Positions 15,441-21,496 are shown, counted from the first letter of the stretch. The stretch is DNA of 35,369 nucleotides from Clostridium sp. AM33-3 (GCF_003480315.1 NZ_QUIV01000014.1:51322-86690), one strand, 5' to 3'. Notes: generated by a model from the letters alone, not told the origin. A program made the numbers and translations.

Positions 15441-15536
15441 TTAATCGTGAGCGCAGAGGTCAGCAACATGAAGCAACTGCAAAACAACATAAAAACCAAG
15501 CATTAAGCCGAAAACAGTAGCGTAGGGGTAATCCAT
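15441..15536 (-). CDS. Tiny membrane protein (31 residues)
   Basis: M-D-Y-P-Y-A-T-V-F-G-L-M-L-G-F-Y-V-V-L-Q and a short acidic end: one membrane helix. GGGGTGAG upstream is its likely ribosome site. Its ATG shares one base with the stop of the preceding 42-residue gene (TAATG). The size fits filamentous-phage minor coat proteins such as pVII/pIX, but the role is inference. Confidence 0.6.
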   Translation of the reverse strand: MDYPYATVFGLMLGFYVVLQLLHVADLCAHD

Positions 15537-15664
15537 TATTGTCTCACCCCCCGGCCATTGTTGATGGATTTATAAACACGGACGAGATTGGAAACAACAA
15601 AGCCGCCAATGTTTACAAAGGCACAGCAGATAATAAAATAGGTAAAATATTGTAAGGTTTCCAT
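15536..15664 (-). CDS. Tiny membrane protein (42 residues)
   Basis: A hydrophobic helix at about 5-27 (Y-F-I-I-C-C-A-F-V-N-I-G-G-F-V-V) with a basic tail ending N-G-R-G-V-R-Q. AAAGGAG lies 7 bp before the ATG, inside the end of the preceding gene. One-base overlap with the next start. Helix plus basic C terminus is the pattern of inovirus structural proteins. Confidence 0.62.
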   Translation of the reverse strand: METLQYFTYFIICCAFVNIGGFVVSNLVRVYKSINNGRGVRQ

Positions 15665-15667
15665 AAG

Positions 15668-15787
15668 CTACTCCTTTCTATCCCAAAGCCAATCCATAGT
15701 TTTCATAGCGGCTAAAAAGATAAAAACTACGGAAGAAACAGGAATAAGACGGTAGAGTAAAGAACTGATGAATGATAATACTTCCAT
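15668..15787 (-). CDS. Tiny membrane protein (39 residues)
   Basis: Begins M-E-V-L-S-F-I-S-S-L-L-Y-R-L, hydrophobic to about residue 28, with a charged W-L-W-D-R-K-E tail. AAAGGAG precedes the start. Gaps to both neighbours are only 2-3 bp, and its ribosome site lies in the end of the acidic gene upstream. Confidence 0.62.
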   Translation of the reverse strand: MEVLSFISSLLYRLIPVSSVVFIFLAAMKTMDWLWDRKE

Positions 15788-15789
15788 GA

Positions 15790-16266
15790 TTACTCCTTTT
15801 TCAGTGTGTGAAGCAGAATGAGAACGGCACAACAGGCAGTTATAATGGAACAGGTGAGGATATTGTCCAAACGATTTACCACGGTTCCTTGAAAGCTGCT
15901 TGCATTGGAATCAGTAGCAAGATAAGCCACGTTGTCCGCATTGGTCTGGTATGCGTCTGGGTGGATATCATCAACGAGATATTCTTCATCCGGGAAGCTT
16001 TCTTCTGCATCTTCGTCCACATCGTCCGAAGCTTCGGACTCCGGGACGGTTTCCGTTACGGTTTCGCTATTCGCTTCACCGCTTGCAAGTTCTTTCTTGA
16101 TGGCTTCAATAAGTTCATCAAGGGCAGAGGGGGAGGTTTCTGAAGAACTTACCTCAGAATCTTCCAGAACAGTTTCCATAGAATCCGTTTCACTGCTTTC
16201 AATGGGTGGCGAAGTTTCTGGAACATCCGTCTGGTTTTCCTCATGTAACACGTTATCTTCATTCAA
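15790..16266 (-). CDS. Highly acidic, tail-anchored membrane protein
   Basis: 158 residues. About 1-130 is Ser/Glu/Asp/Thr-rich, low-complexity and acidic. A single C-terminal hydrophobic helix follows (about 136-154, I-L-T-C-S-I-I-T-A-C-C-A-V-L-I-L-L). There is no signal peptide. It lies in the late operon among small coat-type proteins. Possible minor virion or assembly protein; no family recognised. GAGGTG upstream supports the start. Confidence 0.65.
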   Translation of the reverse strand: MNEDNVLHEENQTDVPETSPPIESSETDSMETVLEDSEVSSSETSPSALDELIEAIKKELASGEANSETVTETVPESEASDDVDEDAEESFPDEEYLVDDIHPDAYQTNADNVAYLATDSNASSFQGTVVNRLDNILTCSIITACCAVLILLHTLKKE

Positions 16267-16269
16267 TGG

Positions 16270-16458
16270 TTACACCTCGCTTTCCGTAGAATCAGAAATA
16301 TCCGCGATGGTATCACGGACTAAAATCAGTTCATTGATTGCAAACTGCCACATCTCTGCTTTTTCTTTCATTGCCGGATTTCTGGAAGTAGAATCTAATA
16401 AGATATCAAGGTCTTTGATTCTGGTTTCAATAATCTGTAAAGCTGATTCTTTTTTCAT
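16270..16458 (-). CDS. Small helical hypothetical protein
   Basis: 62 residues from ATG 16458 (AAAGGAG ten bases upstream; an earlier ATG overlaps that site). Mostly amphipathic helix, no membrane segment. It overlaps the stop of the gene upstream by four bases (ATGA), so translation is coupled. Confidence 0.65.
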   Translation of the reverse strand: MKKESALQIIETRIKDLDILLDSTSRNPAMKEKAEMWQFAINELILVRDTIADISDSTESEV

Positions 16459-16712
16459 GATGTTGTTACTCCTTTCCATAATTCAATCCCGCGCTTACCG
16501 CACAACTCCTCAAGTAAGTTGAGTTTCTGGCACAGGAATTTCTCGTATTCTTGTCTTTCTAAAATGTCTGCCATATCGTAACCGAGTTCATACATTTTAT
16601 CAGTCTGGCTACAAGGCCAACGGTAAACAAGATCATAATATTCATTTTCCAATTCTTTATCAGACAGGCCATTCGCCCATTTAATGATGTCATTACGTTC
16701 CGACTTTTTCAT
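16455..16712 (-). CDS. Small soluble hypothetical protein
   Basis: 85 residues from ATG 16712 (AGAAAGGGA just upstream). A longer frame would read through palindrome 9 and is less likely. Mixed charge with several Tyr/Trp and two to three Cys. First gene of the block downstream of the second noncoding region; coupled by ATGA to the next. No family recognised. Confidence 0.62.
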   Translation of the reverse strand: MKKSERNDIIKWANGLSDKELENEYYDLVYRWPCSQTDKMYELGYDMADILERQEYEKFLCQKLNLLEELCGKRGIELWKGVTTS

Positions 16713-16753
16713 ACATTCCCTTTCTATTTCGTAGGTTTCTTTTATAATAAATT

Positions 16754-16771
16754 TGTCCAGACATTTGGACA
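16754..16771. repeat. Phage palindrome copy 9
   Basis: TGTCCAGACATTTGGACA, two substitutions from consensus. It is 42 bp upstream of the gene starting at 16712, at the edge of the noncoding region. Confidence 0.9.
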
Positions 16772-16772
16772 A

Positions 16773-17110
16773 AATTGGCTACGCATGAGAATTATCTTGC
16801 TAAAGTTTCAAAGACCGGGTAAACAAGGCGGGTAGCGGTGAATCTGCTACCGCCTGTTTGACATTGTGGAGCGCATCCACATGTGTCAAGGATAAATGCG
16901 GAGCACGGAAAAGCGCCGCCCTTGACACATGTGGACACGCCACCACCCCGGCAGTGTAAATCCGGGCCAAGGATGAAAAACCAAAACCTTGTAACGGTAA
17001 AGCCGCCACAGGCGGCAAAGATACCACAGGCGGCAAGAATACCGCATAATCAAGGTTTTCAAAAGCAAGCTTCATGGGGCTTAATGTATTGGTGTACATA
17101 ATGCAATTAA
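16773..17110. other. Second noncoding, hairpin-rich region of the phage
   Basis: No convincing gene. It holds GGCGG.TAGC/GCTACCGCC (about 16830-16857) and a perfect 15-bp inverted repeat CCACATGTGTCAAGG (16877-16891) / CCTTGACACATGTGG (16920-16934). The phrase ccacaggcggcaa occurs twice in tandem, bounded by AAAACCTTG/CAAGGTTTT. It lies directly beyond the coat-gene terminator. It could hold a packaging signal, a second origin or a promoter region for the 16712 block. Confidence 0.5.
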
Positions 17111-17115
17111 GATAC

Positions 17116-17147
17116 AAAAAAGGGGCGAGGGGAAAACCCCTCACCCC
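17116..17147 (-). terminator. Strong terminator downstream of the major coat gene
   Basis: On the minus strand GGGGTGAGGGG-tttt-CCCCTCGCCCC is followed by TTTTTT (17121-17116). One non-Watson-Crick position. Its place after the coat gene matches the central terminator after gene VIII in M13-type phages, which helps coat protein be made in excess. Confidence 0.88.
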
Positions 17148-17156
17148 TTTCATGAG

Positions 17157-17172
17157 TGCCCCATCTGGGGAA
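17157..17172. repeat. 16-bp repeat flanking the coat gene, downstream copy
   Basis: TGCCCCATCTGGGGAA, identical to 17481-17496. The core CCCCATCTGGGG forms a small hairpin, 6 bp beyond the coat stop. Confidence 0.8.
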
Positions 17173-17178
17173 GCCGCC

Positions 17179-17466
17179 TTAGCGGAAAGCTGCCTTTAAG
17201 CTGTTAATGATAAGGAAGCCGATTCCAAGACCCGCGGTGATGTAAACTACAGGCATCAGAGCTTCAATGATGATGTTTGCAAAGGTAAACATCTGCGCGA
17301 TATCAAAATCAATCGCGATACCCGCACCGGAAGTACCTGCGCCCGCTTCAGACGCCCACGCCGGGACGGTAGACAGTGCAGACATTCCCGCAACCATCAC
17401 ACCAGTTTTGGCTTTGGTGGAAATAGCACCCACCTTGTTGGAAACTTTAGCTAAAATCTCTTTCAT
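17179..17466 (-). CDS. Major coat protein (pVIII-like)
   Basis: 95 residues. A signal peptide with a basic N region and hydrophobic core ends P-A-W-A at about residue 38, leaving a mature protein of about 57 residues. This is close to the 50 of M13 pVIII. The mature chain has the classic three-part layout: a small-residue, weakly acidic start (S-E-A-G-A-G-T), a central hydrophobic helix (about 58-90) and a short basic end (K-A-A-F-R). AAAGGAG lies 7 bp before the ATG. It is flanked by 16-bp repeats and followed by a strong terminator. It is exported to the cytoplasmic membrane and packed around ssDNA during extrusion. Confidence 0.85.
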   Translation of the reverse strand: MKEILAKVSNKVGAISTKAKTGVMVAGMSALSTVPAWASEAGAGTSGAGIAIDFDIAQMFTFANIIIEALMPVVYITAGLGIGFLIINSLKAAFR

Positions 17467-17480
17467 AGCTTTCTCCTTTC

Positions 17481-17496
17481 TGCCCCATCTGGGGAA
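17481..17496. repeat. 16-bp repeat flanking the coat gene, upstream copy
   Basis: TGCCCCATCTGGGGAA, just upstream of the coat gene's ribosome site, so the mRNA would carry a small hairpin ahead of the start as well as one after the stop. Confidence 0.8.
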
Positions 17497-17594
17497 CAGG
17501 GCTTTTGAATTTATTTCAACCGCCCCCTTTTTTAACAGGAATCATGCTCGTGACGGACATGACATAGGGGAGGAAGAGGGCGGTTAAAACCAGA

Positions 17595-17687
17595 TTAGTG
17601 GTCTTTCTTCTTGCTTAACTTCTTGCCAAGGTCGAAACAACAGTAACAGAAGCTAAACAGAATCATGAGTAACAAGACAAGGCTCAT
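17595..17687 (-). CDS. Tiny membrane protein next to the coat gene (30 residues, pIX/pVII-like)
   Basis: M-S-L-V-L-L-L-M-I-L-F-S-F-C-Y-C-C-F then a basic K-K-L-S-K-K-K-D-H tail. GGAAAGGAG precedes the ATG. Its size (30) and place directly before the major coat gene match M13 pVII and pIX (33 and 32 residues, before gene VIII). Start overlaps the stop of the previous frame (ATGA). Confidence 0.7.
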   Translation of the reverse strand: MSLVLLLMILFSFCYCCFDLGKKLSKKKDH

Positions 17688-17836
17688 TTTCTGCTCCTTT
17701 CCATTTTGTCCAAACGTTTGGACAAATTCGGGTTATTGTCATCAAACTTGTGAAACAGCATACAATAGCAGTAATCCAGAATGGCGTATTCGATGAGAAC
17801 ACCGCCAAGGATTATGCCAATTAATGCAACTTCCGT
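17684..17836 (-). CDS. Tiny membrane protein with an apparent ACG start (50 residues)
   Basis: An open frame of 50 codons encodes E-V-A-L-I-G-I-I-L-G-G-V-L-I-E-Y-A-I-L then a soluble basic tail. AAGGAG lies seven bases before its first codon, which is ACG where ATG would be expected. No other start fits. Either the gene uses ACG or it carries a start-codon mutation. Its 3' part contains palindrome 10, translated as L-S-K-R-L-D-K. Its TGA overlaps the next ATG by four bases, as in working phage operons. Second candidate for a pVII/pIX-like protein. Confidence 0.55.
   Translation of the reverse strand, partial: TEVALIGIILGGVLIEYAILDYCYCMLFHKFDDNNPNLSKRLDKMERSRK
17707..17724. repeat. Phage palindrome copy 10
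   Basis: Perfect consensus, here inside the 50-codon frame described at 17684-17836, just before the 30-residue gene. Confidence 0.9.
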
Positions 17837-17860
17837 AGTTCTCTCCTTTTCTTAGGGTTG

Positions 17861-17895
17861 GCCCCGGTGGGAAATGTACGGAAAACCACCGGGGC
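17861..17895. repeat. GC-rich hairpin between ssDNA-binding and small coat genes
   Basis: GCCCCGGTGG (17861-17870) with CCACCGGGGC (17886-17895), perfect 10 bp and 15-nt loop. No T-run follows on the minus strand, so it is more likely an mRNA stabiliser or partial terminator. A similar GCCCCGG/CCGGGGC stem lies near 18253-18271 upstream of the same gene. Confidence 0.6.
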
Positions 17896-17930
17896 AAATG
17901 TATGTCAAACGCGGGTGGGGCGTTATGACC

Positions 17931-18227
17931 TTATTTGTGTGCCGGGGTAGCAGTACCCGGTTTGTCGAAATTGTGAATCTGCTTTAACTCCTGGACGCGG
18001 AAATCAGAACGATCACCATACTCAGCAAAAGAGCAGAGGAATGTTGCCACATCACCACGGCGAACTGCGTCATAGACTTTCTGCGGACAGCGGACGGTAG
18101 CAACGTCAACGCCATCGTTCTGGGCTACGTTCAGACGGTAAGACTGCATGGTCTGACCCTCGTTGTTTTTCCAATCACGCGGCTCCGGCTTTCCGATTAC
18201 TTCTAATTTTGCTTCAATGTATAACAT
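17931..18227 (-). CDS. ssDNA-binding protein (pV-like)
   Basis: 98 residues beginning M-L-Y-I-E-A-K-L-E-V-I-G, with alternating beta-strand pattern, basic and aromatic residues and no membrane segment. Size, fold pattern and place between the DNA-binding gene and the coat genes suggest the phage single-strand binding protein that coats progeny DNA before assembly (gene V role). AAAAGGAG precedes the start. A chromosomal SSB or RstB-like protein is the alternative; I cannot separate these from sequence alone. Confidence 0.6.
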   Translation of the reverse strand: MLYIEAKLEVIGKPEPRDWKNNEGQTMQSYRLNVAQNDGVDVATVRCPQKVYDAVRRGDVATFLCSFAEYGDRSDFRVQELKQIHNFDKPGTATPAHK

Positions 18228-18313
18228 AGTGTTTTCTCCTTTTCTTCTTCATGCCCCGGGGCTACCGGGGCGGTGTAATTGTTTATGGTTAAGTGTACAT
18301 TTTAAACGATAAG

Positions 18314-19102
18314 TTACATTGCGGATTCGTCCGGGTAAACGATGTTGATTTCAAGCATATACTGCTTGCCATCCAACTCCCGGCGCTCATCGGTCAGATA
18401 GTGCTCACACATTTTCTTGACCTTATCCGATACCGTAGAATCCCAAGTAAGGCCGCTTGCCATAAGCAAACGCATAACCGGGATGTTGGTATCGCGAACG
18501 TTCTTTTTCTCTTTCTTTTCTTTCTTCTCGTCCTCTGCTGCTTCCTCTTCTTCGGAATCGTCCGGGGCGGTTGCTTCGGCCTGCGCTTTCCCAATCTGTT
18601 TGATTTCCTTAATTGTTGCAGATGGGTCAATCTGAGCTATAGCTTCATCGTTTAAGCGAAGCATTTGAATAAGCTGTGAACTGGAAAACTTCGCGTATTC
18701 CTTTTTGAGAAGTTTTGTCGGGAATCCATCATCGTCATGAACGGAATATTTCGTACAAACGTTGATGAAGTTATAAGCAGAGGAACGGGAAAAACCAAAC
18801 TGGCCTTTAGCGAAGTCCTCAAAGGTCTTAAAGCCTAACTCCTTGTAAAGCTTCTTGCGCTGAATCTCATAGAGTTCAAAGCCGATTTTCACGAAATTCT
18901 TTGTAAGGTCTTTAACCAGACCATCCAGAATCTTTACGCGGTCAGTAGCTTCCGCGCTAACAATGTCAGCCGCCGGGTCTTTTACAGCCGGGGGATTCAT
19001 GGCTGTAAAGCCCTCTGGAACCTCGTTGTTATTGGTAGCAGTAGCGGTATCCGCACCGCCTACAAACTCGTTTTCTTTCTTCTGTAATTCTTTCTTATCC
19101 AT
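18314..19102 (-). CDS. DUF3102/ParB-like helix-turn-helix protein
   Basis: 262 residues. The N-terminal 45 or so are polar and disordered. The core (about 50-150) includes I-G-F-E-L-Y-E-I-Q-R and a helix-turn-helix like F-A-K-G-Q-F-G-F-S-R-S-S-A-Y-N-F-I-N-V-C, as in DUF3102 and KorB/ParB-type DNA-binding proteins. An acidic K/E-rich stretch (about 175-200) and a C-terminal domain follow. It is the best candidate in the element to bind the 11 dispersed palindromes and could act as a global phage regulator or segregation protein; this is inference. GAAAGGGCG precedes the start. Confidence 0.65.
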   Translation of the reverse strand: MDKKELQKKENEFVGGADTATATNNNEVPEGFTAMNPPAVKDPAADIVSAEATDRVKILDGLVKDLTKNFVKIGFELYEIQRKKLYKELGFKTFEDFAKGQFGFSRSSAYNFINVCTKYSVHDDDGFPTKLLKKEYAKFSSSQLIQMLRLNDEAIAQIDPSATIKEIKQIGKAQAEATAPDDSEEEEAAEDEKKEKKEKKNVRDTNIPVMRLLMASGLTWDSTVSDKVKKMCEHYLTDERRELDGKQYMLEINIVYPDESAM

Positions 19103-19117
19103 AGATACGCGCCCTTT

Positions 19118-19426
19118 CTATAATGATTCTTCGAAGAACTTCGTTGCTAACGCTTCAAAATCAACTGCATTGAGTAAAGCGGTGCGGAGTTCCACATAAA
19201 GCGGATTAGCGGAACCTGTCATAAGGTTCATAGCAAGGTAGCCTTTTAAAAGAACTGCATTGCCTTTCAGAAACTCTTCCTTGCTGTATCCCGCTTTTGT
19301 TGCAACAGCGGCATTGCCGCGGTCAAGAATCTCGCTCGTAACTGCATGTAAATCATGGTCTGTGTTCATGTAAGTCCAGATGATATCCGTTAAGGTATCT
19401 TCCAGAGGTTCTTTGATTACTTCCAT
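19118..19426 (-). CDS. Small hypothetical protein, first gene of the late strand
   Basis: 102 residues from ATG 19426 (AAAGGA nine bases upstream; nearby ATGs are too close). Largely helical, slightly acidic, with no membrane segment. It begins 23 bp after palindrome 11 and is followed after 15 bp by the HTH gene. No family recognised. Confidence 0.65.
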   Translation of the reverse strand: MEVIKEPLEDTLTDIIWTYMNTDHDLHAVTSEILDRGNAAVATKAGYSKEEFLKGNAVLLKGYLAMNLMTGSANPLYVELRTALLNAVDFEALATKFFEESL

Positions 19427-19448
19427 ATACATTTTCCTTTCTGCGTTT

Positions 19449-19466
19449 TGTCCAAACGTTTGGACA
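19449..19466. repeat. Phage palindrome copy 11
   Basis: Perfect consensus, nearest to the right end, upstream of the first minus-strand gene and so in the probable late promoter region. Confidence 0.9.
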
Positions 19467-19492
19467 TTTTGCACAACCCTTAAATAAAAAAA

Positions 19493-19527
19493 TAGTAGTA
19501 TCAGAACTGCTGTTCTTTATACTACTA
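19493..19527. repeat. Hairpin just inside attR
   Basis: TAGTAGTAT.AGAAC-tgct-GTTCT..ATACTACTA, a near-perfect stem ending 15 bp from the right attachment repeat. It mirrors the stem near attL and may mark a recombinase site. Confidence 0.6.
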
Positions 19528-19542
19528 ATTATAAAACTCACA

Positions 19543-19557
19543 AGCAATGGGATTCAT
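19543..19557. other. attR: right copy of the 15-bp attachment repeat
   Basis: AGCAATGGGATTCAT, identical to 5019-5033; the transporter frame resumes here (M-G-F-I-E-K). Confidence 0.85.
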
Positions 19558-19978
19558 TGAGAAAAATGTACTGGTCCGCTCCCGCAGCATGGGCTTCGTT
19601 TACACCATCATTATGATGTTTGTATTCTCTCAGTTAAGCAGCTGTACTCCGGACACTGTGATTCAGCTGATCAAAGATTTTGCGATCCTGATCGTTCTTT
19701 CCACTGTTGGTATCGCCATCTTCTCCATCCCGCTCGGACGCAAGTTCGGCATGAGCACACCGATGGCATTTGCCCTGGGACTTGGCTCCATCGCAGGTGG
19801 TTTCCCGGCAAGCTACACTCTGAGCGTAGAGGCAGCAAAGGTTTGCGCAGAAAACGAGGAAGAGTATCAGGTTCTGGAGCAGCACATGCTTCCTAAGACC
19901 CTGGTTGCAGGTTTCGTCAGCGCAACATCCGGTTCTGTCTTCATTGCAGGCGCTGTTATGGCAATGTTCTTCAAATAA
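19547..19978 (+). pseudogene. 3' part of the split transporter gene
   Basis: 143 codons with several membrane segments and a second G-G motif (G-S-I-A-G-G-F-P-A-S), matching the inverted-repeat design of the first half (L-T-G-G-F-V-A-A). It has no ribosome site and starts only because the attachment repeat contains ATG in frame. Joined to 4165-5022 it gives a complete 429-residue protein, so excision of the phage at the repeat would restore the gene. Confidence 0.8.
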
Positions 19979-19992
19979 GAGGAGGTTCCATC

Positions 19993-20802
19993 ATGGATTT
20001 AGGTTTAAAAGGTAAATCAGTCGTTGTAACCGGAGGCAGCAAAGGCATCGGTTTCGCAGCAGCAGAAGCATTTCTCAAAGAGGGAGCCAAGGTTGCCATC
20101 TGTTCCCGCCACGAAGAGGAATTGAAGGAAGCAGCCGAAAAGCTTTCTCAGTATGGCGAAGTTTATTATGAAGCTTTCGATGTTTCCAAGGCAGAAAGTA
20201 ACTACGCTTTTGCTGAACATGTCAATGATCGTTTTGGCAGCGTTGATGTCTGGGTTAACAATGTAGGAGCCACCGGCTTTAAAAAGGGCGACGAGTACGA
20301 TGACGAGGAAATCGATTTCATGACCGGTGTCTGCTTTAAATCTGTTATCTACGGATGCCAGGCAGCATTCCGGTACATGAAAAAGCAGCATTCCGGCGCC
20401 ATCGTCAATGTAAGCTCCCTGGCTGCGCGCTGCTCTTCTGCCGGAAGAAGCACGCTGTACGGTCCGTTAAAATCAGCAATCAATAATCTGACTAACACCT
20501 TTGCCGGTGAATATTGTCCATATAATGTACGCGTTACCTGCATTATGCCAGGCTTTACCGTAACCCCGCTTGTGCGGGCACATATCAGCCAGGAGGAGCT
20601 TGACCGCAATGCAAATGCTACCCTGCTCCGCCGAATGGCAGAGCCGGAGGAGATTGCCAAACCAATCGTATTCCTGGCAAGTGATGCGGCAAGCTACATG
20701 ACCGCCACCACCATTGAGGTATCCGGCGGACGCAGTATGACGCTCAATCCTACCTATGCTTATGACAAGCTTGCGGCAGAAAAAGCAGAGGCAGCAAAAT
20801 AG
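19993..20802 (+). CDS. Short-chain dehydrogenase/reductase (SDR)
   Basis: 269 residues, classical SDR. The Rossmann motif is T-G-G-S-K-G-I-G (13-20), the structural N-N-V-G-A is at 89-93, and the catalytic Ser is at about 141/142 with Y156 and K160 (Y-G-P-L-K). It would oxidise or reduce an alcohol/ketone group with NAD(P). AGGAGG lies 7 bp before the ATG and only 14 bp separate it from the transporter stop, so it belongs to the split operon. Cofactor and substrate cannot be assigned. With the prophage in place its native promoter is 15 kb away. Confidence 0.88.
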   Translation: MDLGLKGKSVVVTGGSKGIGFAAAEAFLKEGAKVAICSRHEEELKEAAEKLSQYGEVYYEAFDVSKAESNYAFAEHVNDRFGSVDVWVNNVGATGFKKGDEYDDEEIDFMTGVCFKSVIYGCQAAFRYMKKQHSGAIVNVSSLAARCSSAGRSTLYGPLKSAINNLTNTFAGEYCPYNVRVTCIMPGFTVTPLVRAHISQEELDRNANATLLRRMAEPEEIAKPIVFLASDAASYMTATTIEVSGGRSMTLNPTYAYDKLAAEKAEAAK

Positions 20803-20885
20803 ATCGTAACTGCGATGTTTCTAAGCAGTTGCAATAAATCTTATGTCCCAATCACATGTAGTAAAAACAAAAAGGAGGAGTTACC

Positions 20886-21389
20886 ATGATTGACAACAAA
20901 ATCACCATCAAAGACGACGAGAAAGTGAATATCCAGCGCGGCGCGATCGGTCATCGTTCCACCTGGACCGGCCTTACCTACAAATACGCAGCAGAAGCCG
21001 GCAAGGCTGAAGAAGCTGAAAAAATCATCCGTCAGGCCATCAGCGAAACCGGACGTGTCCAGGGCAATGCTTTAAGAGAACAGTGCCCGGATCCGACCAG
21101 CTGTAAATCCTTCTGCGACACCATGTTCACACCAACCCTGTTAAAATCTTTTGAGGTCGATGTTAAGGAAAAAACTGATGATGTTCTTGACGTTGAATTC
21201 CATCACTGCCCGCTCTTAAAGGCATGGCAGGATCTCGGCTTTGACGATGAGATGTGCGCAAAACTCTGTGATATCGCTATGGACGGCGACCGTAACATTG
21301 CAAAGGCAATGGGCTTTGATTTCCACTTGGGCGATACCATCGCAAATGGCTGCCCGACCTGTCAGGTAACCTTTCGCAAGAAAAAATAA
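20886..21389 (+). CDS. L-2-amino-thiazoline-4-carboxylate hydrolase-family protein
   Basis: 167 residues resembling the ATC_hydrolase family. There are conserved Cys at 67, 73 and 77 (Q-C-P-D-P-T-S-C-K-S-F-C), an F-H-H-C-P motif near 103-107, G-D-R-N (about 137-140) and a final G-D-T-I-A-N-G-C-P-T-C. Family members cleave a thiazoline ring on the way to L-cysteine, but many homologues in gut clostridia have unknown substrates. Good AGGAGG site. Last gene of the operon, before a strong terminator. Confidence 0.75.
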   Translation: MIDNKITIKDDEKVNIQRGAIGHRSTWTGLTYKYAAEAGKAEEAEKIIRQAISETGRVQGNALREQCPDPTSCKSFCDTMFTPTLLKSFEVDVKEKTDDVLDVEFHHCPLLKAWQDLGFDDEMCAKLCDIAMDGDRNIAKAMGFDFHLGDTIANGCPTCQVTFRKKK

Positions 21390-21407
21390 GCAATAAAAAG
21401 CACGAAA

Positions 21408-21445
21408 TGCCGGGGTGGTTCTGTTGGACCGCCCCGGCACTTTTT
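21408..21445 (+). terminator. Terminator of the transporter/SDR/hydrolase operon
   Basis: TGCCGGGGTGGT (21408-21419) pairs with ACCGCCCCGGCA (21428-21439), one G-T type mismatch, followed by CTTTTT. Confidence 0.9.
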
Positions 21446-21496
21446 CTACACCGGCTGTTCCGGAATCATGCTTTTCCGGCCAGTTATCTCTCTCTT

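Larger units (their letters stand above)
5034..19557. mobile_element. Inovirus (filamentous phage) prophage, about 14.5 kb
   Basis: The element is defined by its 15-bp direct repeats and by the coding frame it splits. It combines the inovirus hallmarks: HUH Rep (9100-9888), Zot/pI-like ATPase (14236-14814) and a short major coat protein with signal peptide (17179-17466). Alongside these are pIII-like, pVI-like and pV-like genes and tiny membrane proteins. No secretin, capsid, tail, terminase, tyrosine or serine integrase or lysis gene is present. The size is large for an inovirus. Coding is mostly minus strand, with a plus-strand cluster at 7843-9044. Eleven palindromes punctuate it. That it is a live phage is not shown by sequence. 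Confidence 0.88.

Noticed and set aside
16800..17153. Open frames of 117 and 60 codons on the minus strand across the coat terminator
   Set aside because: They cover a perfect inverted repeat and a strong terminator and have no ribosome site.
5151..19466. The 18-bp palindromes as transcription terminators
   Set aside because: With no spacer the stem would be about 7 bp with a 4-nt loop; one copy follows an existing strong terminator, one lies inside a coding frame and several lie just upstream of start codons.
5263..19557. The element as an integrative conjugative or mobilisable element
   Set aside because: No relaxase, coupling protein, VirB4 or other mating-pore gene is seen; the Rep, coat and Zot-like genes point to a filamentous phage.
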